Positions 21,174 through 32,547 of a stretch of 64,000 nt of DNA are shown piece after piece (position 1 is the first letter of the stretch; each line of letters opens with the position of its first letter). The notes below the pieces were generated by a model. That model was not told the DNA's origin. It saw only the letters and a program-made list of their open reading frames with translations, and made no database searches. This DNA comes from Durusdinium trenchii. Its lineage: Eukaryota; Sar; Dinophyceae; Suessiales; Symbiodiniaceae. The stretch covers positions 156,710 to 220,709 of the forward strand of contig CAXAMN010003936.1 of NCBI GenBank assembly GCA_963970005.1, read 5' to 3'. The position numbers were made by a program, and so were the translations under genes.

Positions 21174-21713
21174 CTCAGTCGGTGCATATGATCATATTTC
21201 CCTGGAAGCTTTCGAGCCACTGCCAGGGTATGTAGATATGAAGATATGAACAAATATGAACGGATGTGACATGCATGTCACTATGTCCATCTAATGTATC
21301 TCCAGCTGTAGGGCTGGCCAAGGTGGGGGGCTTCAACAGTCCAAGTATGTGGAGACGACTCAGAGTGTGTCTTTGGAATCTCCTCCTTTGGTTCCACTGG
21401 GCAAAACATGTCACCAACCTCCAGCGAGCTCTGGCGTTGCCATGTGCCCGACTATGGAGTTGCCTCATAAGACTCATAAGTATATTGTGTACATATGACA
21501 TCATGTACAAATATTCGTATATGTCCGTGCACGTTTGCGCCAGCAGTTCCAAAGGAATGGTCTTCTGTCCATCCAGTGAGTGGATCATGGGCACCCCTCC
21601 CTCCAAGAGCCCTTCCTTTCGATCTCCTGGTATTTTTCTAATCACCTGGATGACCTCATGGGCTCGGCAGTCACTAGACATGCCCGGTGCATCCTGAGGT
21701 CTCTGCTTGTCCA

Positions 21714-21753
21714 CGGCCTGGAACTTCTTGGCTTCGTCAGGCATCTGGCGGAC
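21714..21753 (-). CDS. Dynein heavy chain linker exon: QMPDEAKKF
   Basis: CTCAG acceptor, VRQMPDEAKKFQAVDK, GA donor in phase 2. Matches the QMPxEGKKFxxVD motif. Confidence 0.9.
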
Positions 21754-21981
21754 CTGAGGCAGACGGTCACTGGACCGAGTCCCGTCGAGTCGGAGAAGTG
21801 GTTCACAGACTCGTGGCCTAGAAGGCCTAGAAAAAGTCCTTCCTCCAGGCATGGGCACGTGTCTACAGGAGTGTGCTCGCAAGACGCTTCCCCAAAAAAT
21901 ATGCCTGTGCCACTGCATGTGCCACCAGGTGCTTCTTGCCACACCTCCCAAGCTCCTTCCTCGTTCTTCTGGCCGGGGGGC

Positions 21982-22024
21982 GATATCCTCGGAGCTGAAG
22001 ATCGGCTCCAGGTAGAGCCAGGTC
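21982..22024 (-). CDS. Dynein heavy chain linker exon: WLYLEPIFSSEDI
   Basis: Encodes TWLYLEPIFSSEDI, one of the most conserved dynein linker motifs, then a GC donor. Confidence 0.92.
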
Positions 22025-22664
22025 CTGTTTCAGCGCGCGAGGTCTGAGACCGTACCAATGGGGGGGAAAAGCGAAGGGTCGATTATGGTGCCATGTATAT
22101 ATATATATATATGATGTAGTGGTTGTTCACTGCATGGCGGGCATCCCTTCTATAAATCAACCACTAGAAAAAAAGGATGTAACAAGGCCATCCATGGGCC
22201 AGACAAAGGATCCGGCCCTAGGTCGCCCCAAGCGGAACGGAGGAGCTTTCTTTGGGGGGCTCTGGCGGGCTTCAGCCCCCAGTGGGGCCATCGCGCTCCG
22301 TGGATATTTCGCTGAATCGATGGGAGAGGTTGATACTGTAGCTACCAGGGCCATCCAAGGGGTGTCCAATGGACTACCCCACACTACCTATAGGCTTCCA
22401 GACAGGGCACCCCTTGCTAGAGATTTCGGATGCTGTCCCAGAGCCCAAACTCGATCCCATGACCGTCATTTAAGACATACCCTGCTAGCCAACGTCGCCA
22501 CCTTCACACCCCCATGTGTGACTTCCATATTGATTTACCCATCTATGACTTCAAAATGTCACATTGATCTTCGCAAACGTCTTCGATGAAGAACCATAAA
22601 GAACCACTCACGACCGTCTCGGTTCCGATGCCCACGAGGGCACCACCGATGCCCACCACTCCTC

Positions 22665-22693
22665 TGCACCATCAGCCACTGCTCCAGCAGATC
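22665..22693 (-). CDS. Dynein heavy chain micro-exon: DLLEQWLMV
   Basis: A 29-base exon, TATGCAG acceptor, GA donor; the next exon completes the Gln codon. Matches ILxxWLxVQ. Confidence 0.8.
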
Positions 22694-22983
22694 CTGCATA
22701 CCCCATGACCCCAAAAGCCGCACAAAAACAGAGGTCATCCCAGCAAGTCCATTGCCCATTACAGTAATTATATACACCTGTCAGGTGCTTGGCTTCAAGC
22801 CTGGTTCGGCTGTATTTCAGTGCGTCGCTGGAAATTCCCCCACATATCCATCCGAATGGATAAGAACGTGCCTCAAGCATCCTCAAGCCAGCGAAACGAC
22901 CCGACAAATCTGACGCAAAACGCTTCACTCAACAAGCGATACGATGTCTTTTGGAAGGCCGCGCCACACATTCAGCGGGTCTC

Positions 22984-23013
22984 CTGAATGTAAATAAGCT
23001 TGGCCTCCCAGTC
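22984..23013 (-). CDS. Dynein heavy chain micro-exon: DWEAKLIYIQ
   Basis: A 30-base exon between GCTGCAG and a GAGACC (GA) donor; phase and spacing match the WExxLxxIQ segment. Confidence 0.75.
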
Positions 23014-23595
23014 CTGCAGCGGCAGAGCACCAAAACCACCACCTGCCCTGAACAGTCTTTCTAGCTGATTTTCGTGCTCGGCTTCAAGCTGGCGAGCATC
23101 TGAAACTCATAAGGGTGCATGTATAGCTCTGCCTTTTCCCATACGCAAGACTGAGAATCACAACTTCCATCATGTCACACGGCGCTTCAATGAGGCAGGA
23201 TCATCAAAAGGAGGGGCCCCTCCCTCTGGTAGCGGATCTATCATGTCAGAGGTAGTTGGAAAATGTTGAAGACATTGGCCCTCATTGCTATGTATCAGTT
23301 CGCATCTTTTTGGCAAAAGAGAAGCTATATATATATATTATATTCTTTTAAAGAAATGTGTTGATATGTTTCCGTTGATGGACGGTTGAACCCCCACAGT
23401 AGCATTCCACCCATGAGAAAGGGACGGTTCAGGATGGATTTGGCCTCAAAAAGTCCGACTCAGTTCCCACCAGGGTGTCTATGACCTACCCTTGACTGTC
23501 TACTCACCAGTCTTTATTCTTGATATCTGTACATCCCGGGGCCCATGCACCGCCAAACCGGTCTGCTCACACTCTATCTCCGGTGTGGCCTTCAC

Positions 23596-23637
23596 CTCCT
23601 TCTCGATGGGCTTCACGAAGGGTGAGCCTCGAACTGC
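23596..23637 (-). CDS. Dynein heavy chain linker exon: GSPFVKP
   Basis: TTTCAG acceptor, AVRGSPFVKPIEKE, GT donor. Phase 0 follows KTQ exactly as in dynein. Confidence 0.85.
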
Positions 23638-24127
23638 CTGAAACCACCGACCATGCGAGATGGGGCAAGGCACACGTGTCTCATGACATGAATGATGATG
23701 TCATGTGGAGTCATCCACAAGGAGTCATCCCTCCTCTCCTTTAACGACATGTATTAAATCTATCCTATCTATCTATCTGTCTATATGTGTGTATATGTTT
23801 ATATTCGTCAACGGGTCTACGGAAAGAATACTGGAGGGTTAGTAATGGTTATATAGTATCAGTATGGGTTCGTTGGCACTGGGGAGAAGAGGATTGTGGG
23901 TAGAAGATAGGGTCAACTGAACTTCTTTTGGCACAAGGAACACTTGAAGCAACATTTGTGAGAGCCTATATAAGGTCGAATAAAAAAAACACTGAGAAAG
24001 TCATTGCAAATCGATATCACGCGTCTTGACCGGGGGAGAATCAAGTGGGGAGGAAGTCTCTGGCCTACTACAGGGTCTGTCCTGGCTGGGACTTCTTTGG
24101 CTGGACCCCTTGGATGGTCCAGGCTGC

Positions 24128-24174
24128 CTGTGTCTTGATGATGTGATCATCCAGCAGTGCTTGGACGTCATCAG
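24128..24174 (-). CDS. Dynein heavy chain linker exon: LLDDHIIKTQ
   Basis: DDVQALLDDHIIKTQ, a hallmark of the dynein linker, followed by a GC donor. Confidence 0.85.
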
Positions 24175-24512
24175 CTCCTCACGTGAAACACGCGAGGAAA
24201 CACGAGAGACGCACCATGGACGCCCAAGTGGGGTCAAACACATTTTCCCCGCCATCAGTGTTCTTTTTAGGAATAGTAGTGTCAATATTGTATGTATATA
24301 TGCATAAATGAATGCAATTGATGGCTTCTTGGAACGTTTTGGGACACCAAGTCGGGCCGGGCTCATTGGAAGTCCAACTCCAAAACCAGAATTCGAACAG
24401 TTTTGAAGGTGTTGGGGCCTCACTATGCAAAAACAGGTCTTATGTGTGCACGGCCCTATTCATCGCCACCGGGTATCACCAGGCAGCACTCTGAGCACAA
24501 CTCACTTTTAGG

Positions 24513-24553
24513 CTTCCACAACGGGCAGCTTCACCTCCGTACCCAGTAGCATT
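24513..24553 (-). CDS. Dynein heavy chain linker exon (short)
   Basis: CCGAG acceptor, MLLGTEVKLPVVE. Fits the TGT-type segment before the LDDH motif. Boundary signals are weak. Confidence 0.5.
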
Positions 24554-25286
24554 CTCGGATCTACGTGGGGTTCGGATTTGCTGTGCAGGTCTTTTTAGGT
24601 TTGAGACTTTTTGGATTTACTGCTGGGCAGTGCACTGGGCAGGGTCCAATTTTTCTAAAGTGTTGCAATACTTTGGGCACGGAAGCGCCCAACGTATTGC
24701 AGCTCATTTCTGGCGCTTTGGAACAGAAACCTTCGATGTCCCGTCTCTGCCAGCGATTCTGATTTAAAAAAAACTTTTAAAAAAAAAACATAAAACATTT
24801 GATAAAACCCAGAATGATCCTTGGTAGGATGGGATAGGTAGGCGCAGGTGGGTCTGGTAATTAGATTTCATTGGGCTTCATTAGGTGCCACGCGCATTCG
24901 GTTTCACAGGGCCTCCTGGCCCCGCCCCCCGGGCCTTTCAGCAAGAAGGTGCCCGTGTTCTTGTAGGGCAGTGTGCCGAACCTCAAACGTCACAGATCGA
25001 TATGATTGGCCAAGCTATGGCAGTGACACCTTTGTCTCATCCACGTCACATCTCCAGCGCTCTCTCTCTCTCTCTTTTCAGGTCTGATTTTTTGGATACT
25101 CGGATACACTCCAGCTCACTAGCTTGGATAGTCGGCAAGGCCATGGTCCTTTACAAAGGGTGTTTTTCGCGTTCGTTCTTCCGGGTATACTGCAAGGCCA
25201 TGGTCCCGGAAGTGTTCCGGACAAATGGTTCCAAGACGCTTTCATGGCCGACACGACGGCAGCAGTATGGCCTCAGGCCCCGACGC

Positions 25287-25325
25287 CATGGCTTTCCATT
25301 CGTTCTTCATGGTCTGCAGGGCCAC
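25287..25325 (-). CDS. Dynein heavy chain linker exon: LQTMKNEW
   Basis: GTGGAG acceptor, VALQTMKNEWKAM, GC donor proposed. Matches LxxMxxEW with exact spacing. Confidence 0.75.
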
Positions 25326-25579
25326 CTCCACAGCAGCTGGGCCACTAGCAAGAACGGCTCAGCATGGACAAATCCCACCCTGAGGTCAGTAGCCCAAACG
25401 GGTGTTCTTTCAATGGTCTGAATTCACTTCCCCAATCACGCGGGGAGACCCAATCACGTTCCCCAGCTCGAGTCTGTCCTTCCGATCCTGCCCCCCGGTC
25501 CAGGGCAACCCTGGGGCCACGGGTTGTCACCGATGGCCATGGCCCTCTGACTCCTTCCACGACCATCGCCGAGGCCCAC

Positions 25580-25624
25580 CTTCAAGCCATGCTGCTTCTG
25601 TGCAGAGGTGCTGATGGCCTCCAC
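25580..25624 (-). CDS. Dynein heavy chain linker exon
   Basis: GGCAG acceptor, VEAISTSAQKQHGLK, GT donor. Matches the IxxISxxAxKExxLE segment. Confidence 0.75.
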
Positions 25625-25820
25625 CTGCCCACGGGGGTCTCTCTCTGAGAGATGCTCAGCTCTCAGAGGCCATTCTACACCTCAGCCTCTTGGAAGATCC
25701 AAATTATAGGATAGTGAAACTATGGACCAACGGGCGCTTGAAGCATGCTTCAATTCAAATTCACTGGTGAGGTTCCACCTCTCGCCAGGGTAGACACACG
25801 TGGCTCGTTTCAGCCGGTGC

Positions 25821-25857
25821 CTTCTCCACATGGTCCAGCATACCAGCCTCCAGGCAC
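25821..25857 (-). CDS. Dynein heavy chain linker exon
   Basis: GTAG acceptor, CLEAGMLDHVEK, GC donor. Matches the short GLxxHxExI segment. Confidence 0.75.
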
Positions 25858-25948
25858 CTACGGTCGTTCAAGTTGCGTGGTTCAAGGCACGCGCCGCGAC
25901 TGGGGATTTCTCATCATTCTCTGTGAAAGATCGGTCTGGGAAGGGCAC

Positions 25949-25995
25949 ATGGTCAAGGTCAGGCCATCCTCCATGTCGATGTCGACATCCATGTC
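25949..25995 (-). CDS. Dynein heavy chain linker exon: DGLTL
   Basis: CACAG acceptor, DMDVDIDMEDGLTLTM, GT donor; phase joins the next exon inside a Met codon. Confidence 0.75.
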
Positions 25996-26357
25996 CTGTG
26001 CGACAAAGGCAAAAACAACCCAAGGGTGAAGAAGGGGAGGGACATGTTTGAACCTACTAGAACCACCTCAAACGAACCTCTGATGAGCAAACATACCTCT
26101 GGTCTATCTGTCTCCATCATTCACTCAGTCTTCCAATTCCAAAATCCACTATAGACACCTACAGTATATAGACTATACTTCCTACACCTTCCACAATACA
26201 GTCCGGCATGGAACCAATCCCAAATGGTGGTTTCTACAGACCTTTGCCACTCCTTGGAGCTGCGCCTTCCTCTCCTAAACCGATTCGTCGTTCTTCTCGG
26301 TCGACCCACGGCACTCGCGTCATACTGTCGACCCGTCTCGTTGGTCACGTCACGGAC

Positions 26358-26414
26358 GGCGTCCTCGAAGAGCTGCAGCAAATGCGAGGTTTTGATCGCA
26401 GGTTGGCACAGGCC
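26358..26414 (-). CDS. Dynein heavy chain linker exon: equivalent of RHW segment
   Basis: CTCAG acceptor, GLCQPAIKTSHLLQLFEDA, GT donor. Lies exactly where ALRNPGxxxRHW is expected. The usual His-Trp is His-Leu here. Confidence 0.65.
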
Positions 26415-26669
26415 CTGAGAGGCCATGGGAACCAACGGGATGATCCGATGATGATGTGACATGCTTTGGGTGTGCATGGTGTTCTCCTGAACTTCTGCAT
26501 TGTAGCATTGTAGGGCTCCAACAAATCGAAAGAAGGACCCGGCAACCCTAAAAAGGCGACTAGCCACACGGATCCACACTCCCAAAACCACCTAAAAAAA
26601 CAGGTCCAGCATGGCTCCCTCCCTCTGGCGCCCTCCCAGAATGGCGCTTGCTGCGCTTGCCACATGCGC

Positions 26670-26780
26670 CTGAATGATGGGCATGTTCTTCTTAAAGGCT
26701 TGGACGGCGCTCCGAAGCTCCTGCGCCACCTTCTGGGGGTTCGGAGACCCTTCGAAGGACTTGAAGGCCTTGTAGGAGTC
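26670..26780 (-). CDS. Dynein heavy chain linker exon: FKKNMPIIQ
   Basis: GCGCAG acceptor, DSYKAFKSFEGSPNPQKVAQ, ELRSAVQAFKKNMPIIQ, GC donor. Matches the FKPxxPLIQ segment. Confidence 0.85.
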
Positions 26781-27098
26781 CTGCGCCGAGTCACCATCTT
26801 CGGACGCACGGTCGTGCGTGCTGACGGCCTCTGGATGTAGGGCTGGATGTGAGGAATGAGGGTGGCTGGAGGCAAAAGGAATCTTTGTTGGGGGCGAAAC
26901 TTCCCTCATTCCCAACGAGAAGCACCAGTCAGTTTTTGGCAGTCCAAGAGTTGGGGAAATCTCCAAAGCCAAAAGAGAATGCATGCCACACCAGAGTGTT
27001 CCACACCAGAAAATCCCTGATCTGTTTGATTTGAACTGTTCGACTGGTCCTCCGATGTCGGCACTGCAAAGTCCGGTGACGGCGGGTGCCGGGCGCTC

Positions 27099-27180
27099 CT
27101 TGTAGTTGTCGTCCACCGCCTGTTCAACCTCCACGGCTGACAGGTTCGCCAACTTCCCCGTGAGCCACTCCTCTTCGCAC
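27099..27180 (-). CDS. Dynein heavy chain linker exon: WLTGKLANL
   Basis: GGCCAG acceptor, CEEEWLTGKLANLSAVEVEQ, AVDDNYK, GA donor. Equivalent to the WMxGPFxxLDxExVE segment. Confidence 0.8.
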
Positions 27181-27436
27181 CTGGCCGATCGGCAGGCGAT
27201 GGCAGGCGCAAGGGGAAGGTGTCGTCCGGTGTCACTGAGGCCCCGATTTCGGGGCGTGGCGAATGGACACCCCTCGTTCATCTCTTTTCGGGGCTTGAAA
27301 GTCCTGGACACAAAGAAAAAGAATCATGTCCAGTTTGCCTAGGTTATTGAACACGCGATGCCTAAGTGTCCTGGTAGGTGGATCTCGTGATATCGTGGAT
27401 ATGTCCCATCTCGACTCCAGTCTCTGAGGTCTGGAC

Positions 27437-27498
27437 CCATTGTAGTCAATGGCCATTGACCACAAGTCGAAGTAAGGCTTGTACTCGTCTTGCACCAC
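27437..27498 (-). CDS. Dynein heavy chain linker exon: DEYKPYFDLW
   Basis: GTGTAG acceptor, VVQDEYKPYFDLWSMAIDYN, then a GT donor. Clear match to the linker-start PYxxLW motif. Confidence 0.8.
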
Positions 27499-27515
27499 CT
27501 ACACATGCTCCGCAC

Positions 27516-27580
27516 ATGTGTAGTGGGGCTGGTCCATCCACAGTTGAATGCCAAAGATTTCGGGGAGATGCCCCACGACC
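27516..27580 (-). CDS. Dynein heavy chain exon: linker FG segment
   Basis: GCCAG acceptor, VVGHLPEIFGIQLWMDQPHY, ending just before CATGTGCGG. Spacing from FG to the next exon matches dynein if the intervening 17 bases are removed (see findings). Confidence 0.5.
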
Positions 27581-28275
27581 CTGGCTTCGGGGGAGGTGAA
27601 CTTCGTACCAAGTGTGGGTGCCGGCCAACCAACCAAGAAAACAATCAAACCAACCAAGCCGAACCGACAACCATTAAGCATCAACGAAGAACAAACACAT
27701 TGGATGCTGCAGGCGCAAAAATGTGCGCCAACATTGCAGCGCCAATTGCTATGAACAATCGAGCTCTGAAAGTTTGGGCTAACCACCGAATTCCAATGCC
27801 TCTGGGATCAATTCAGATTGGGGTGTGGTTAAAGCACCACGATGCAAGCACCTTCAGCGAGGCTGAAATCCCAAGACGGTCTGCCAGCAAAGACTTGAAT
27901 GTAGCTTTAAGTGTTGAGATGTGTCTCTAGTCCGAATTGACCATTATGTTCCAACTTCAACCCAAAAGAGGGCTCACGCGACAAGCTGCCCCACGCAATT
28001 CAATTCCCCAGCAAGGACCTCAAGCTCTGAATAATCCTTCTGATCAATCTGGAACAACTTCTCACGGTCAGAGAAGGACTTGACCTCATAGACTCAGACT
28101 GTGATCTCTTGGATCCCTACTGATTGTAGGAACCCAATCGAAATAGTGTCACTATCTAAGTCAAAGACAGCTCTGAAAGTTGAGAGGAATGAGTGCTCAC
28201 ACGTCACAAATTCATGCGGTCTAATATGTGTCGACATGGGTCAATCGGTCAATCCTTTTAAAAACAAACATAGAT

Positions 28276-28362
28276 CTACTACTAGCTTCTTGTTACTAGT
28301 AGCGATGGCCTCCAACCTAATTACAGTGATAGCAATGGCTTCCAAACTACTAGCTTCTTGTT
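28276..28362. repeat. Dispersed repeat family, copy 2
   Basis: CTAGCTTCTTGTTACTAGTA then GCGATGGCCTCCAACCTAAT, AGCAATGGCTTCCAAACTAC and CTAGCTTCTTGTTCCC. Confidence 0.75.
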
Positions 28363-28652
28363 CCCACAGATCTTCAGGCGCCGCTGCAGCATATCAATCT
28401 CATCAATGACACCATCGGCCGCTCGGGCACCGGCGCGATCAGTCGCACGTACGAGGTTGTCCTCGCAGTGTGAGATCTGGCAACTGTGAGATGTCGCCTA
28501 CAACATGTCCCAAAAAATGAGCCTCTCGCTTCCTCCCTTGAATCCAAGAGTTTGGAACTTGCTCCCTTCCTCACTAGGGATCAAAACGCTCCTCGCAACG
28601 CACGACCGGCGGAACGACTCGCTTCACGCTTCGGTCGGTCCACGCCGCGCTC

Positions 28653-28700
28653 CTGGAGGGTCTGAACGCGTTGCGCCACTTGCCCAGCCACGGCATAGGA
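28653..28700 (-). CDS. Dynein heavy chain exon: pre-linker helix 2
   Basis: GGAG acceptor in phase 0, SYAVAGQVAQRVQTLQ, then a GA donor. Matches the helix preceding the linker FG motif. Confidence 0.6.
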
Positions 28701-29023
28701 CTCCAAACTCTTCACCCATTCCAACTCCTCAAAAAGAGGAAACATGTTTTGTTTTTTCGGTTTTGGAAGGCAAAGGGGGGTGCGGTTTGAAGTAGCATGA
28801 AAATACTTGGATGCCCTGGGGCGAAAAAGGTGGCTAGAGGTTTGGAGATTTCAGGTGATTGTGACTGGGGCTGGATGACAGGCTTTGAAGTAGCGTGAAG
28901 TATTCCCTGCATGGGTAGCGGGTAGCTACAACAGCATTGGTTGAGACACACGAGATGCTCAGCGGTGTTCGCTCGGCGCTTGAGAAGCTCTGGCAGCAAA
29001 TGCGAAGCCACTAAGGCATGGAC

Positions 29024-29085
29024 TGCTTGGTATTTCTGGAAGTCCACCTGATATTCTTCCACTTCACGCGTCAGCTGTTCCTCAG
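29024..29085 (-). CDS. Dynein heavy chain exon: pre-linker helix
   Basis: GCCAAG acceptor, EEQLTREVEEYQVDFQKYQA, then GT. Matches the Glu-rich helix before the linker FG motif. Confidence 0.65.
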
Positions 29086-29783
29086 CTTGGCGCATTAGCA
29101 TAAACAATTCATCAAACATATAGAGGAGAGGCAGGATATGATATTGATATGAATGATACGTATGATTTGCCCGATGTTCCTTCTCTGGTGACTAGTCTTG
29201 CCAAGCCCCGAACTCGAAAACCAGAGAAGATTCACTTCCAGGATGGTTCCATCACATAAAGGGTGTCTTATCAATCAGCTGCATTGCTCGGTCAATGAGA
29301 CCCACGACTCTCCATCCAATGTTTACCCAGGAAAAATGATCACAAAACCGAATGAAACAAGAAACGCCCTCGAAGTTTAGCTTAGCGGTTTCACGAATGT
29401 CAAAGGTGAAACCGAACTTTCGAAGGAAAGGGAGCAGTCCGGCCCACGACTTGGCCAGTCCATCTGGGGTCCCTGCCATGAAAGCAATCTTGTCCTTGTT
29501 GAGCTGTCGGTCTGCCCTGCGAAAGAACAGATGAGGTCACACTGCCCGGGGCAGGAGGGATGGTCGCACCCAAGATCCGGGGCGGCTCGGGGGTCTGAAA
29601 CGGACCGACGGACTCCAGTTTCGCACACTCCAGTTGGCAAAATAAGCCAACGGCCACAATACCATCTGAGACTCTCAAATGGATAAAGCCTGATAACATC
29701 GATGACCCGCACATGAATTCACGACCATCACCACGATATCTCGCGTGCGCATGCCGGGTCGAACGCCCAAGTCTCTTGAAGTC

Positions 29784-29810
29784 TCTCTCTCTCTCTCTCT
29801 CTTTCTCTTC
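29784..29810. repeat. (TC)n microsatellite
   Basis: About 12 dinucleotide units in an intron. Confidence 0.85.
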
Positions 29811-30120
29811 GTTGACGATCTTTAGCCAAGTAGATCGCAGTGGCCCGGGACTCCCAGGCCTCCATGCAACTATGGATATGTCACGTCATTATCTCATGGA
29901 TTCCACGGCATTTTTGGGGCTCCTTTTTGGACCTTTTTCGGAATCTAGGGAATGCGTGCTCCATCTTGCTCCCACGAAGCCCCAGAACCAGGAGCTCCAA
30001 GCTCCATTCAAACGACGTTCTTCCAGGCTCCAGGCTCCATGACATCCATGTTGATCTGGAAGGGCCACTCAAACCTGGGGGGCGCTACACTGCTACGTGG
30101 TCTGGGACCGCATCAAAGGG

Positions 30121-30122
30121 GA

Positions 30123-30154
<32 letters not shown>

Positions 30155-30275
30155 CCAACACCAACACCAACACCACCACCACCACCACCACCAGCGGCGG
30201 CGGCAGCGGCAGCGGCGGCGGCGGCAACAGGCAACAGGCAACAGGCAACAGGCAACAGGCAACAGGCAACAGCAC
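30121..30275. repeat. Compound microsatellite AAC / ACC / GGC followed by CAACAGG heptamers
   Basis: About ten AAC units pass into CAACAC and ACC runs, then GGC/GGCAGC runs, then about seven tandem copies of the heptamer CAACAGG (frames read GNRQQAT). The stepwise change of unit suggests successive slippage. Confidence 0.9.
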
Positions 30276-30996
30276 AAACTATTGCAAACTGGTTTCCCCC
30301 AAAAAATGCGACGCCCTGGGTCCCTGGGTCATCTGATCTTCTGACGAGCTCACCAAAAACGGTCTATATAAGTCTTAAGTGCCCCATGGACATCTAAGCG
30401 CCCCTGCGAGCGAAAGGCTTTCTCCACGACTTCGCCCCCAATCTGAGGTCATTTGGACCAACCGGTCGCCGGCGTTGCGGCGGAGTCGGTGAAGCGAGAT
30501 GTGAAGTGAGATGCAACAAATGCAACACGAAGAGGACAGAAAAAGAACTTGAAATATCACAGCTACAGAATGCTATAGAGCTATATTTACTCTATAATAC
30601 TCTATCGAACGCCCAAGACCTGTGTTGTCATTGTGTCCTTTCTGTTATTCACGTGTGCTTATGTTATCTCACTGGGTGAGGCACATCGTGATTGAAATCT
30701 TCGACCATGTTCATTTGCTGATGCACCACCCGCGTGCGTTCCTGAGATTCGCTTGGCGGTGAAGGGATCACCCTCAATTAGGATTTGGATGGATTTGGAA
30801 CATGGATGTTTTTTGCTTGGAGATAAGCAGCATCGAATGCAACGCTTGAAGTCAAAAGCACTTCAGGATCATGAGGGCATCGGGGATGAGCATGTTCACA
30901 AGAGGGTGAATGAAAACTGTTGGGGTCAGGCTCTTCCACGTGAGAAGAAGCCCGCTGGAGTTCTTGCCAGGGAGTTTTCACCCTTCACAGCTCACC

Positions 30997-31060
30997 AAGA
31001 GTCCATCAAGGGTTTCACCACCTTTTTCTGCACCACCTCCATGAACTCCCTCAAGTCGGC
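30997..31060 (-). CDS. Coding-like exon of unknown assignment inside the dynein gene
   Basis: CTCCAG acceptor, ADLREFMEVVQKKVVKPLMD, and a clean TTG|GTGAGC donor. Helical. Position fits the end of the tail, but its phase does not join directly to the next exon found. Confidence 0.45.
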
Positions 31061-31129
31061 CTGGAGAACTCCACGTGTGATACACGCATGGAAAATTGGA
31101 TGCTGGACACGTGTGGAACATGTAATGTA

Positions 31130-31252
31130 GGCATATATATAATCTAGATACCATATATAATATGTATATATATATGTGTGTGTGTGAGAGAGAGAAACAT
31201 ATGATACAGTATATATTATGTATCTATATGTATATATATCATACAACTATAT
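31130..31252. repeat. TA-rich and (TG)/(AG) microsatellite
   Basis: ATATATAT stretches flank TGTGTGTG and AGAGAGAG, immediately upstream (in gene sense) of the coding-like exon at 31.06 kb. Confidence 0.8.
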
Positions 31253-32505
31253 CTATGTCTACATTCTGATGGCTCCATGGTCGTGGTCATGAACGATAAA
31301 ATAAGAGCCGGAGGAACCCTGTGCGAGCCTGTCACAACTATGAAGCATCCAACATAAGACATACAGGGCAAAGCCTATGCTCTACCCTCCCGTCATAGCT
31401 GCAAACCCGACTCTCCCGGCATGTTCCCATACCAATCCACTTCCGTCTGAGGAGTCGCCCGGTCTCTTATCGTCTAACGACGGCTCGCACCATGTCTTTC
31501 TCCGACTCAGGGCTTGAAAGAATCCGCTTGTGGGTGGAGTCCTCGGCGAAGTGTGGCGGAGCGCCCCAAGCCACTTCCGAAACGCAAACTCTGAAGTCCA
31601 AACACTTCATGTTAAAGTTTACGTGAGGTCTGGTTGAAGTGGTAGTGTACATGGCATCCTTTGGCCTTTGGCAAATTCTGCGGCTCGGTCGGGACATGCC
31701 GTGTCTCAGGTTGTGGCCCATTCGTTGAGGATCTCATCCGCTCTTTCTTCGATGCACTGGCTGCATTGGCCTCAGAGCGCTGGGCAGCCATGGCACCTCC
31801 AAAGATTTGTTGAAGTCGGAATTCTCCAAAACCACCTGGGTGCCCCACCTGGAAAAGCAGGTTAAAAGTCGGAATTTCTTGCAATCCTCCAGGCCCAGGG
31901 CAAGCCCGTAGTAGGGTTGTACGTACAAGTTGACCTTCGGAGGTTGCAAGTTGCAAGTACGATCAAATACATTTGGCGTTAGGGAAAGCATGTGGTGATG
32001 CCGGAACTATGTGGGACAAGTCCGGGCACCTGGGGACTACCTTGGGGCCCTTCAGGTGGCCGCACCGCGCACCGGCGGAAGACTGACTTACTGAGGTCGG
32101 AACGAAGGCACTCCTGGGCCAGCTTCTCCGCCTCGGGGGCTGAATGCAATCAATCAACAGGAGATTAGTACTGCTTATGTAGCAGCTAGCAACTGCGTGC
32201 ATTGACATACACAATCATAACCGCGGAAGGCGTAGGGCTTAACACAAAAGACATCAAGAAATAGAGAAAAGTACAACGTTTCAATCAGGGCTTGAAACGA
32301 AAAGCCACAAGCTGATGTTCCGACCCCGGAAGCCTCAAGATCCTCAAGACTACAATGCTTTTCTGGATTTTGGGTTTATAGAGTTTGGGTGGCAAACTCG
32401 CGCGACGAACACAAACCCACCATGATGGGATGTGGGAAGCATCTCCCGACCCAATCTGCTTCTCAGCTGGAAATGGAATGTCGTCGTTGGATGGCTATGG
32501 ATGGC

Positions 32506-32547
32506 TGATGATGATGATGATGATGACGATGATGATGATGATGATGG
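32506..32547. repeat. (GAT)n microsatellite
   Basis: About 13 GAT units with one GAC. Confidence 0.9.

Noticed and set aside
21175..21951. A 258-codon minus-strand gene
   Set aside because: Only the QMPDEAKKFQAVDK part is dynein coding; the rest is intron read in frame.
26592..27311. A single 239-codon minus-strand gene
   Set aside because: It contains two genuine dynein exons but runs through intron sequence between them; phase and homology show they are separate exons.
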